Source of the DNA: Rhodococcus koreensis | GTDB taxonomy: Bacteria > Actinomycetota > Actinomycetes > Mycobacteriales > Mycobacteriaceae | DNA: 64,000 nucleotides | Assembly: GCF_900105905.1 (NCBI RefSeq) | Contig: NZ_FNSV01000005.1 | Span: 2,046,001-2,110,000 of the forward strand | Reading direction: 5' to 3' | Shown: positions 8,439-15,945 of the stretch, piece after piece | Position numbering within the stretch: the first letter of the stretch is position 1 | Layout: each line of letters begins with the position of its first letter | Notes under the pieces: model-generated | Seen by the model: only the letters and a program-made list of their open reading frames with translations | The model's database searches: none | Told to the model about the DNA's origin: nothing | Made by a program: the position numbers and the translations under genes

Positions 8439-9894
8439 CCCCGGGCTTCTTCTCCCGCAACGGTCGGGCGAAACAGACGGAGGCGACGAAACCGACCAGC
8501 AGGATGGCGGCGGGCAGCCAGATCGACTGCGACATCGCCGTGGCGAACGGTTCCTTCACGAACTCGGGCATCTCCCCGACTCCGGCCTCCTGGCTGTCGG
8601 CGTTCAGCCCCTGCGCGGACAGGCGGGCCGTGATGAGCGCGCCGATCGCGGCGCTGCCGAGGACCGCGCCGACCTGGCGGGTCGTGTTGTAGACGCCGGC
8701 CCCGGCGCCCGCCTGATGGGGCGGAAGGTTGTGGGTGGCCGTGGCCGCAAGCGGCGACCAGATACACGCGTTGGCCAGACCGATCAGCCCGATCGGCAGC
8801 AGCAGTTCCCAGATCGCCACGTCGGGCGACATCACCATGGACAGCCAGCCGAGCGCGATCGAGAACAGCAGGAACCCGGCGCCCGCGATGTACCGCGGGT
8901 GGGTGCGGTCGACGAGTTTGCCGATGAACGGGGCGAACACACCGGTGAGGACGGCCATGGGCACGAGCAGCAGGGCCGACCGGGTGGGCGACAGACCGCG
9001 CACCGCCTGCGTGTAGAACATCAGCGGCAGGACCATCGCGGTGATCGCGAATCCCATCGAGGTGATCGCCACGTTGGCGAGCGAGAAGTTGCGGTCCGTG
9101 AACAAGCCCAGCGGCAGCAGCGGCTCGTTCTTGTTCCAGGACTGGTACCAGACGAAGACGCCGAGCAGGACGAGGCCTGCGCCGATCGAGGCAAGCACGG
9201 TCGCCGACCAGTCGTAGGAACTGCCTTCCTGGATTCCGAACACGAGGAAGAACATGCCGAGCGCGCTGAGGACGACCCCGGGGATGTCGAACTTGTGCGC
9301 GTGGGTCTGGAGAGAAGGCACGAGTCGCCAGGCGAGCACGAATGCGATCACGCCGACGGGGACGTTGACGATGAAGATCCACTGCCAGCCGAGGTTGTCC
9401 ACGAGCACGCCGCCGGCGAGCGGTCCCACCAGGGTGGCGACACCGGCGACGGCGCCCCACAGACCCATCGCGGTGCCGCGGCGGTCCGGCGGGAACGTGC
9501 GGGTGATGACGGCCATCGTCTGCGGCGTCATCAGTGCGGCGCCGAGTCCCTGGAAGACCCGGGCGACGATGAGCATGCTGATGGTGCCGGACAGGCCGCA
9601 CCACAGCGACGCCCCGGTGAACAGGACGAGCCCGATCAGGTAGATGTTCTTGGGACCGAAGCGGTCACCGAGCCGCCCGGTGACCAGAAGCGGCACCGCG
9701 TACGCCAGCAGGTAGGCGCTGGTGACCCAGACGACCTTGTTGATGTCGGTGTGCAGGTCGTTCATGATCGCCGGATTCGCCACCGCCACGATGGTGCTGT
9801 CGACGAGGATCATGAAGAAGCCGATGACGAGGGCCCACAGCGCGGGCCAGGGATTTCGGTGCTCGGGTGGTGCGGTGCGCTCGGTGTCCATCAT
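8392..9894 (-). CDS. MFS multidrug efflux transporter, DHA2 (EmrB/QacA) family
   Basis: About 500 residues with 14 predicted hydrophobic segments. The N-terminal 'GFFMILVDSTIVAVANPAI' segment, 'GRLGDRFGPKN' (motif A) and 'RVFQGLGAALMTPQ' are typical of DHA2 drug:proton antiporters, and 'GPLAGGVLVDNLGWQWIFI' is the motif C region. Two adjacent ATGs (9894 and 9891) follow AAGGA; the second has better spacing. The first ATG overlaps the stop of the PadR gene as TGATG, so the two are translationally coupled. Regulation by that PadR protein is therefore very likely. The exported compound is unknown. The C-terminal end overlaps the convergent FAD oxidase. Confidence 0.88.
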   Translation of the reverse strand: MMDTERTAPPEHRNPWPALWALVIGFFMILVDSTIVAVANPAIMNDLHTDINKVVWVTSAYLLAYAVPLLVTGRLGDRFGPKNIYLIGLVLFTGASLWCGLSGTISMLIVARVFQGLGAALMTPQTMAVITRTFPPDRRGTAMGLWGAVAGVATLVGPLAGGVLVDNLGWQWIFIVNVPVGVIAFVLAWRLVPSLQTHAHKFDIPGVVLSALGMFFLVFGIQEGSSYDWSATVLASIGAGLVLLGVFVWYQSWNKNEPLLPLGLFTDRNFSLANVAITSMGFAITAMVLPLMFYTQAVRGLSPTRSALLLVPMAVLTGVFAPFIGKLVDRTHPRYIAGAGFLLFSIALGWLSMVMSPDVAIWELLLPIGLIGLANACIWSPLAATATHNLPPHQAGAGAGVYNTTRQVGAVLGSAAIGALITARLSAQGLNADSQEAGVGEMPEFVKEPFATAMSQSIWLPAAILLVGFVASVCFARPLREKKPGVSADDAASRETSLRG

Positions 9895-10508
9895 CAATCC
9901 TTTGCTGAACCGGACGGGATCCGGCGTGAGTGTGTCAGTCGTTCGACGAGTTCCGGCGAGAGCCACGGCAGGGCGCCGGAGTCGATGTCGGCCACCAGGG
10001 CGCTGAGCCATTCGTGCTCCGCGCGGGCGACGGTGACGAGGAATTCGTTGCCGAGGAGGAAGATCCTGGGGATCTCGGTGGAGCAGGCGAGCGCGGCGGC
10101 CGTGTCGAGTTCGTCGATCTCGCGGGTGAGGTGATCGAGCCGTTCCCGGAGCAGTTCCACCACGGTGGGTGCGTCGACGTTGTGCGCCTCGGCCAGTGCG
10201 AGCGGGAACTGCGGGTACTCGGGCACCGGGGTGGCGAGCATGTCGCTCACCCGGTGGACGAGCGCTTCCCGGCCCGCGTCGGTGACCTCGTACATGGTGC
10301 GTTCGGGCCGGTTTCCCGCCCGGTCGGTGCCGGTGGTGCGCACCAGTCCTTCACCTTCGAGCCTGCTCACGGTGTGGTAGAGCGACCCCGGCCGGATCTT
10401 CACCACGCGTCCACGGCGGGCGTCGGCGAGTTGATACATCTCGTACGGGTGCATCGTGCGCTCACACAGCAGGCCGAGGATGGTGACGCCGAGCGGCGTG
10501 AGTGCCAC
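9894..10508 (-). CDS. PadR family transcriptional regulator
   Basis: I chose the GTG at 10508 ('VALTPLGVTILGLL'), which has AAAGG upstream; the longer open frame runs back through the operator and into the divergent gene. The 204-residue product has the PadR winged helix ('RTMHPYEMYQLADARRGR', then 'RPGSLYHTVSRLEGEGLV') and a C-terminal helical dimerisation domain (Vir family type). PadR proteins usually repress a neighbouring efflux gene and lift off on ligand binding. Its stop overlaps the MFS start, which supports that role here. A near-perfect palindrome lies about 30 bp upstream of its start. Confidence 0.88.
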   Translation of the reverse strand: MALTPLGVTILGLLCERTMHPYEMYQLADARRGRVVKIRPGSLYHTVSRLEGEGLVRTTGTDRAGNRPERTMYEVTDAGREALVHRVSDMLATPVPEYPQFPLALAEAHNVDAPTVVELLRERLDHLTREIDELDTAAALACSTEIPRIFLLGNEFLVTVARAEHEWLSALVADIDSGALPWLSPELVERLTHSRRIPSGSAKD

Positions 10509-10538
10509 GGTCACCACCTTTCCACTACTCCGAGTCGA

Positions 10539-10556
10539 ATACTCCACGTGGAATAT
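10539..10556. promoter_or_regulatory. Putative PadR operator palindrome
   Basis: ATACTCCACGTGGAATAT is an inverted repeat centred on a ten-base perfect palindrome (TCCACGTGGA) with AT-rich flanks (ATA/TAT). It lies between the divergent PadR and GNAT genes, close to where the PadR promoter must be. Autoregulation by PadR is inferred from position. Confidence 0.55.
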
Positions 10557-10598
10557 ACCGTCCGGGGTCGGCGCGAACAAGCGGCTACCGTGGGCCCC

Positions 10599-11312
10599 GT
10601 GGACTCCCATCACCTCGACATCATTCGACTCGCCTGGTCACGCGAACTGGGATTGCCCGACGACGCACTGGCCGCCCGGCCGGACGCCGACGACCGCGCC
10701 GTCCGGGTGGACGACGACACCGACACGATCCGATTCCTGCGCCTCGGCGAGACGTCCGCGCTCGTCGGACCGCGGTGGGCGATCGAGCGCGCCGACGGGC
10801 ACACGGCGGAGGAACTGACGGAATCCGCGACGCTGCTCGCCCTCACCCAGGATCGGTCCGGACGGTGCGCCGGCCCGGTGGCGCTCGCGTACGGCACCGA
10901 CTACCAGGATCCGGTGACCGGCCCGCCACCCCTCGTCTCCCACGAACGCGACCACGTCCGGCAGGTCGAGGCGGCATGTCCCCCGGATGACGTCGCCGAG
11001 GCCCGGGTGGCAGACCGCGAGCGGTGGTTCACGATCCTCGACGACGCGCAGCAACCGGTCGGGTGTGCCGGTTACACCGAGTTCCAGGGATTCCTCGCCG
11101 ATGTCGGGGTGCTCACGGCACCGGAGTTCCGGCGTCGGGGACTGGGCGCCACGGTCGCCGGGATCGCCACCGACGACGCACTCGACGCCGGCCTGATCGC
11201 CCAATGCCGTTCGCCCCGCGGCAATCCGGCCTCGCGCGCGCTCGCCGCCCGCGCCGGCTACCGGGAACTGGGAACGTACGCCGAGGTCACGATCTCGCGA
11301 AGTACGCTCTGA
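10599..11312 (+). CDS. GNAT family N-acetyltransferase
   Basis: The start is taken at the GTG at 10599 ('VDSHHLDIIRLAWSREL'), giving 237 residues. The N-terminal half is not recognised. The C-terminal half carries the GNAT acetyl-CoA fold: 'AGYTEFQGFLADVGVLTA', then the motif A loop 'PEFRRRGLGATVAGIA', then 'NPASRALAARAGYRELGTY', the usual C-terminal motif. Acetyl-CoA-dependent transfer to an amine is expected; the substrate is not apparent. It is divergent from PadR and followed 32 bp later by the glutathionyl-hydroquinone-reductase-like gene on the same strand. No clear ribosome-binding site distinguishes this GTG from one at 10590. Confidence 0.8.
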   Translation: MDSHHLDIIRLAWSRELGLPDDALAARPDADDRAVRVDDDTDTIRFLRLGETSALVGPRWAIERADGHTAEELTESATLLALTQDRSGRCAGPVALAYGTDYQDPVTGPPPLVSHERDHVRQVEAACPPDDVAEARVADRERWFTILDDAQQPVGCAGYTEFQGFLADVGVLTAPEFRRRGLGATVAGIATDDALDAGLIAQCRSPRGNPASRALAARAGYRELGTYAEVTISRSTL

Positions 11313-11344
11313 GACGACATCGAAAGACGGGGAACGAGTCGACC

Positions 11345-12382
11345 ATGACAGACCGAACGGCAGAACCGCACGGCACGGAAGGCGCATACGTCGAATCCGG
11401 CGCCGAGTTCACGCGCGACACGCACTACATCCCCACCCGCATCACGGCCGACGGCCGCGACGGCTATCCCGTCGAGCCCGGCCGCTACCGACTCGTGGCC
11501 GCCCGCGCCTGCCCGTGGGCCAACCGCGCCATCATCGTCCGGCGGCTGCTCGGGCTCGAAGACGTGTTGTCGATGGGGCTGTGCGGCCCCACCCACGACA
11601 AGCGCAGCTGGACCTTCGATCTCGACCCGGGCGGACTCGACCCCGTGCTGAAGATCCCGCGCTTGCAGGACGCGTACTTCGCGCGCTTCCCCGACTACCC
11701 GCGGGGCATCACCGTACCGGCGATCGTCGACGTCCCCACCGGGCAGGTGGTCACCAACGACTACCCCCGGATCACCCTGGACCTGTCGTCGGAATGGACG
11801 CGGTACCACCGCGACGGTGCGCCCGACCTCTACCCCGGGCCGCTGCGCGACGAGATCGACGAGGTCGCCGACCTCGTGTTCCGCGACGTGAACAACGGTG
11901 TGTACCGGTGCGGATTCGCCGGATCCCAGGAGGCGTACGAGTCCGCCTACGACCGCCTGTTCGCCCGCCTCGACTGGCTCGAGGAGCGGCTGACCGACCG
12001 CCGGTACCTCGTCGGGGACACCATCACCGAGGCCGACGTGCGGCTGTTCACCACCCTGGCACGGTTCGACGCGGTCTATCACGGGCACTTCAAGTGCAAC
12101 CGGAACAAACTCGACGAGATGCCCGTCCTGTGGAGCTATGCGCGCGACCTCTTCCAGACGCCCGGGTTCGGCGACACCATCGACTTCACCCAGATCAAGC
12201 AGCACTACTACATCGTGCACACCGACATCAATCCCACGCAGATCGTGCCGAAGGGCCCCGACCTGTCCGGCTGGCTCACGCCGCACGGCCGTGAAGGGTT
12301 GGGCGGCAGGCCGTTCGGGGACGGCACCCCGCCGCCTCCGCCGAAGCCCGGCGAGGAGGTCCCGGCCGGGCACGGCGTGTGA
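11345..12382 (+). CDS. Glutathione S-transferase family protein, glutathionyl-hydroquinone reductase (Xi-class) type
   Basis: 345 residues from an ATG. The active-site signature 'RACPWANRAIIVRRLLGLED' contains the CPWA motif of Xi-class enzymes, followed by 'DYPRITLDLSSEW' and a C-terminal helical domain with 'GDTITEADVRLFTTLARFDA' and 'HYYIVHTDINPTQIVPKGPD', a tail conserved in this family. Family members reductively remove a thiol from thiolated hydroquinones using an active-site Cys. Rhodococci chiefly use mycothiol, so the native thiol here may be mycothiol. The C-terminus ends in a proline run ('GTPPPPPKPGEE'). It lies 9 bp from the convergent VOC gene. Confidence 0.85.
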   Translation: MTDRTAEPHGTEGAYVESGAEFTRDTHYIPTRITADGRDGYPVEPGRYRLVAARACPWANRAIIVRRLLGLEDVLSMGLCGPTHDKRSWTFDLDPGGLDPVLKIPRLQDAYFARFPDYPRGITVPAIVDVPTGQVVTNDYPRITLDLSSEWTRYHRDGAPDLYPGPLRDEIDEVADLVFRDVNNGVYRCGFAGSQEAYESAYDRLFARLDWLEERLTDRRYLVGDTITEADVRLFTTLARFDAVYHGHFKCNRNKLDEMPVLWSYARDLFQTPGFGDTIDFTQIKQHYYIVHTDINPTQIVPKGPDLSGWLTPHGREGLGGRPFGDGTPPPPPKPGEEVPAGHGV

Positions 12383-12392
12383 TCGGGCGGAT

Positions 12393-12788
12393 CTAGGCGC
12401 CGGCGTAGGTGCCGAAACTCCAGAACACGCCCTCGGGGTCGCGGCAGGTGAATCCGCGCGAGCCGTAGTCCTCGTCCTTCAGTCCGGCGACGATCGTGGC
12501 GCCGGCGGCCACGGCGCGCGCGTGGAGTGCGTCGGGGTCGTCGACGACGAGGTACACCGACCCCGTCCCCGGCGGCAGGTCGCTGATGACCGAGTCGTCG
12601 CGGGGTGAGCCGAGCATGATGCCGCCGCCCTTCGGCCAGCCGAGTTCGGCGTGATCGACCCGGTCGCCCTCGCCGTACACCGCCTTCTCGGCGAACCCGA
12701 AGGCCTCGACGAGGAAGCGGATCGCGCCCCGCGCGTCGCGGTAGACGAGCGTGGGCCACACACATGTGGTTTGCGTCGAAGTAGTCAT
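12393..12788 (-). CDS. VOC family (glyoxalase/bleomycin-resistance-like) protein
   Basis: 131 residues from the ATG at 12788. Two beta-alpha-beta-beta-beta modules are visible: 'PTLVYRDARGAIRFLVEAFG' to 'GGGIMLGSPRD', then 'GSVYLVVDDPDALHARAVAA' to 'RGFTCRDPEGVFWSFGTY'. The ending DPEG.xWxFGTY is common in VOC proteins of the PhnB/glyoxalase type. Likely a metal-dependent lyase, isomerase or ligand-binding protein; the reaction is unknown. The AraC-type regulator gene lies 4 bp upstream on the same strand, so the two almost certainly form an operon and the regulator probably controls this gene. Confidence 0.83.
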   Translation of the reverse strand: MTTSTQTTCVWPTLVYRDARGAIRFLVEAFGFAEKAVYGEGDRVDHAELGWPKGGGIMLGSPRDDSVISDLPPGTGSVYLVVDDPDALHARAVAAGATIVAGLKDEDYGSRGFTCRDPEGVFWSFGTYAGA

Positions 12789-12792
12789 GACA

Positions 12793-13647
12793 TCACCGTG
12801 CACCGTCGTCGGGGTCGGGGTCTTGGACGAATGAGAAGGGGTCGATCTCCCGCCACCGCGACGGCGGGACTCCCGCGAGATCGCGCCAGTCCCGCGCCAT
12901 GTGGGCCTGGTCGTAGTAGCCGCACACCGCGGACACGTCGGCGAGTGTCGCCCCGGCGGCCCCCTTGAGCATCCGGTGCGCACGATCGAAGCGGGACAAC
13001 CGCACCACGTCCTTGGGCGTCACGCCGTACTCCGCGACGAACCTGTTCACCAGATGCCTTCTGCTCCAGCCGACCTCGTGCGCGACGTCGCCGACCCGGA
13101 CACCGCCGCCGGCGACGAGCAGGTGCCAGGCGCGGGTGAGATGCGGGTCGATCTCCGCAGGCGCGGCGCGGCGCGTGAGGATCTCGTCGAGGATCGCGAA
13201 CCGCCCGTCCCAGCCGGGTTCGAGGGACAGCCGTTCCGTCAACTCCCCCGCATCGGAACCGAGCAGGTCCTCGAGGCCGACGACCCACGCACCCAGGGCG
13301 GCGGTGGGCACGCCCAGCAGCGCCCGGGCGCCGAGCGGGCTGAGTGCCAGCTGGACGCCGTGCTGGTTGCCGTCGTGCCGGATCGTCACCGGTGCCGTCG
13401 CGATGCCGCTGGCCAGCGTGTCGTATCGACCGGGCGCCTGCTCGGGCGCCGCCTGGGCTGCGATGTCGAGCGGCTCGTCGATCGTCACGATCACCGTCAG
13501 GCAGGGCGAGGGCAGACCGAGATGGATGCCGGGCTCGAACCCGGCGAGCCGGTAGCCGTCGTACCCCGTGACCAGGGCGCGCAGGGGTGCGGCCGGGCGC
13601 CGGAAGGCCCCGGACGACACCGCGGTATCGCTGTCGGCGACGCTCAC
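12793..13647 (-). CDS. AraC family transcriptional regulator
   Basis: A GTG start gives 284 residues. The C-terminal third holds the double helix-turn-helix of AraC proteins: 'VRVGDVAHEVGWSRRHLVNR' then 'ATLADVSAVCGYYDQAHMAR', followed by 'WRDLAGVPPSRWRE'. The N-terminal two thirds is a beta-rich sensing domain of unknown ligand. It lies 4 bp upstream of the VOC gene and is transcribed with it; the divergent gene at 13747 is 99 bp away. The arrangement resembles AraC/glyoxalase pairs in which the regulator activates its partner. No operator stood out in the short divergent gap. Confidence 0.87.
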   Translation of the reverse strand: MSVADSDTAVSSGAFRRPAAPLRALVTGYDGYRLAGFEPGIHLGLPSPCLTVIVTIDEPLDIAAQAAPEQAPGRYDTLASGIATAPVTIRHDGNQHGVQLALSPLGARALLGVPTAALGAWVVGLEDLLGSDAGELTERLSLEPGWDGRFAILDEILTRRAAPAEIDPHLTRAWHLLVAGGGVRVGDVAHEVGWSRRHLVNRFVAEYGVTPKDVVRLSRFDRAHRMLKGAAGATLADVSAVCGYYDQAHMARDWRDLAGVPPSRWREIDPFSFVQDPDPDDGAR

Positions 13648-13746
13648 GACACCAGCCTAGGCAACGGCGCCGACAGCGGCCACGGCGTTCGCTCACCTAC
13701 AGTCGGTGCCAGCACACTCGAAGCACTAGGCGAGACGGGAGCCCCG

Positions 13747-14433
13747 ATGGCTGGCAATGGTGGACCGGTGGAGAAGGTACTGGTCTCGGTCCTCGACAAC
13801 GGAAGCCGGCTCCAGGCGCCCGCGGTGGCCAAGTACGTCGAATGGGTCCGGCGCTCGCACCCCGGTGAGTCGCCCGCGCAGATCGTCGAGCGCATGGAGA
13901 AGATGTTCCTGCTGGCGGTGACGGGCAGCGGCAGCGCCGTCGGCGCCACCGCCGCCATTCCCGGGGTCGGCACTGTCGCCTCCATCGCGGCGGTGGGCGC
14001 CGAATCGGCGTTCTTCCTGGAAGCGGCGGCGCTGCTCACCCTCGCCGTCGCGTCGGTGCACGGCATCTCCGCCGCCGACCATCAGCAGCGGCGCGCACTG
14101 GTCCTCTCGGTGGCCCTCGGCGAATCGGGCATGGAGATCGTCCAGAAGGCGACCGGTGTGACGGCGAAGAACTGGGCCAGCGCCATCACCAGCCGCATCC
14201 CCGGCCCCACGATGAAGGGCATGAACAGCACGCTGGTGCGCAAGTTCATCACCAAGTACGCCGCTCGCCGCAGCGCGCTGATCCTCGGCAAACTCGTGCC
14301 CGCCGGCATCGGCGCCGCCATCGGCGGCGCCGGCAACCGGGCCATCGGCAAGGGCGTCATCAAGAACTCGCGGGAGGCATTCGGTCCCGCGCCTGCCCGC
14401 TGGCCGGACGAGCTCCGCGCGATCGAAGCGTGA
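13747..14433 (+). CDS. Conserved hypothetical protein with glycine-rich hydrophobic segments (possibly EcsC-like)
   Basis: 228 residues from an ATG at 13747. I do not recognise the family with confidence. Residues about 55-115 form a small-residue-rich hydrophobic stretch ('GSAVGATAAIPGVGTVAS' and 'SAFFLEAAALLTLAVASVHG'), and a second one near the C-terminus reads 'AGIGAAIGGAGNRAIGKG'. This pattern of glycine-rich amphipathic segments, and its length, recall EcsC-type proteins that associate with membranes, but that is a weak resemblance. It is divergent from the AraC gene and its stop is 1 bp from that of the convergent gadB, so a shared terminator is not obvious. Confidence 0.6.
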   Translation: MAGNGGPVEKVLVSVLDNGSRLQAPAVAKYVEWVRRSHPGESPAQIVERMEKMFLLAVTGSGSAVGATAAIPGVGTVASIAAVGAESAFFLEAAALLTLAVASVHGISAADHQQRRALVLSVALGESGMEIVQKATGVTAKNWASAITSRIPGPTMKGMNSTLVRKFITKYAARRSALILGKLVPAGIGAAIGGAGNRAIGKGVIKNSREAFGPAPARWPDELRAIEA

Positions 14434-14434
14434 C

Positions 14435-15820
14435 CTAGTGGGCGAAGTGCTGTTCCGTCGAACGCCCGCCGCCCTTCTCGCAGAGTTCGGCGCACACTTC
14501 CTCGATCGCCTCGGCGACGAGGGTCCCCAGGTCGGCGCTGAAGCCCTCGCGGACGACGATGCGCAGAACCGCCACGTCCTCCGCGTCGGCGGGCATCGTG
14601 TAGGCGGGCACCTGCCAGCCCCGCGCCCGCATCTCGTGTGACACGTCGAAGACCGTGAACCCGGGGTCGCCGACCAGTTCGAACGACAGCACCGGTATGT
14701 CGGTCCCGTCCGTGATGAGGGTGAAGTATTCGAGCTCGGCGATGCGCTTGCCGACCCGGACCGCGGTGTCGCGCAGCGTCTCCATGATCGACCGGTAGCC
14801 TTTCCGGCCGAGCCGCAGGAAGTTGTAGTACTGGCCCACCACCTGATTACCGGGCCGCGAGAAGTTGAGGGTGAACGTCGGCATGTCGCCGCCCAGGTAG
14901 TTGACCCGGAACACCAGCCCCTCGGGAAGGTACTCACGCTCACGCCACACCACGAACCCGATCCCCGGATACGTCAACCCGTACTTGTGACCACTCACGT
15001 TGATCGAGGCGACGCGCGGAACCCGGAAGTCCCACAACAACTCCGGTTGCAGGAACGGGACGACGAAGCCGCCGCTCGCCGCGTCCACGTGGATCGGGAC
15101 GTCCGGGCCGCCGGACGCGGCGAGCGCGTCGAGCGCTGCCGCGATCTCGGCCACCGGCTCGAGTTCCCCGGTATAGGTGGTGCCCACGATCACGATCGCA
15201 CCGATGGTGTTCTCGTCGACCGCGTCCCGCACCTGCTCGGGCGTGATGACGTAGCGGCCCTTCTCCATCGGCAGGTACTTGGGCTCGACGTCGAAGTACC
15301 GGCAGAACTTCTCCCACACCACCTGGACGTTGCTGCCGAGCACCAGATTCGGCCGGGCAGTGTCCTTCCCGGCCGCTTCCTGCTTCGCCCGCCACCGCCA
15401 CTTGAGCGCAAGCCCACCGAGCATGACCGCCTCGCTGGAACCGATCGTCGAGACGCCGGTGGCGCTGGCCGGGTCGGTGGTCGACAGGTCGGGGGCGTGG
15501 AACAGATCGGCCACCATCGACACGCAGCGGGCCTCGATCGCCGCCGTCGCGGGGTACTCGTCCTTGTCGATCATGTTCTTGTCGAACGTCTCGGCCATCA
15601 ATTTGTCGGCCTCGGGATCCATCCACGTGGTGACGAACGTGGCCAGGTTCAACCGGGAACTGCCGTCGAGCATCAACTCGTCGTGGATGAACCGGTACGT
15701 GGCCTCGGGATCGGTTTCGTCGTCCGGCATCCGCAACGCCGGAAACGGGTCGACCGAGAGGCGCCCGGTGTACGCGGGAGAGATGACGTCGCGTTGGTGA
15801 TGATGGTGGTGCTTGCTCAT
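14435..15820 (-). CDS. gadB: Glutamate decarboxylase
   Basis: 461 residues from the ATG at 15820, preceded by GGGGA at suitable distance. PLP-binding residues are plain: 'SINVSGHKYGLTYPGIGFVV' has the Schiff-base Lys, and 'PIHVDAASGGFVVPF' has the Asp that holds the pyridine nitrogen. The length and overall sequence match GadA/GadB, which converts glutamate to GABA and consumes a proton. The N-terminus is unusual in carrying five consecutive His residues ('MSKHHHHHQRD'); family members have a flexible, pH-responsive N-terminal segment. No GABA antiporter gene is adjacent. It is divergent from the ABC ATPase gene. Confidence 0.93.
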   Translation of the reverse strand: MSKHHHHHQRDVISPAYTGRLSVDPFPALRMPDDETDPEATYRFIHDELMLDGSSRLNLATFVTTWMDPEADKLMAETFDKNMIDKDEYPATAAIEARCVSMVADLFHAPDLSTTDPASATGVSTIGSSEAVMLGGLALKWRWRAKQEAAGKDTARPNLVLGSNVQVVWEKFCRYFDVEPKYLPMEKGRYVITPEQVRDAVDENTIGAIVIVGTTYTGELEPVAEIAAALDALAASGGPDVPIHVDAASGGFVVPFLQPELLWDFRVPRVASINVSGHKYGLTYPGIGFVVWREREYLPEGLVFRVNYLGGDMPTFTLNFSRPGNQVVGQYYNFLRLGRKGYRSIMETLRDTAVRVGKRIAELEYFTLITDGTDIPVLSFELVGDPGFTVFDVSHEMRARGWQVPAYTMPADAEDVAVLRIVVREGFSADLGTLVAEAIEEVCAELCEKGGGRSTEQHFAH

Positions 15821-15945
15821 GTGCGTCCCCAATCGATTGGTGTCAGCAAGCGCCGTCGCGACGCCTGTACGCAGTTGGTGAATCTCGGCACGGCAGCCCA
15901 GTAGGGTCGGAACAGTTCCATTCGATTGTGGCAGGGGAGGACGGG

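Noticed and set aside
6206..8692. 828-residue plus-strand open frame
   Set aside because: Overlaps the crotonase (antisense) and the FAD oxidase in another frame; extremely Arg-rich and without recognisable domains.
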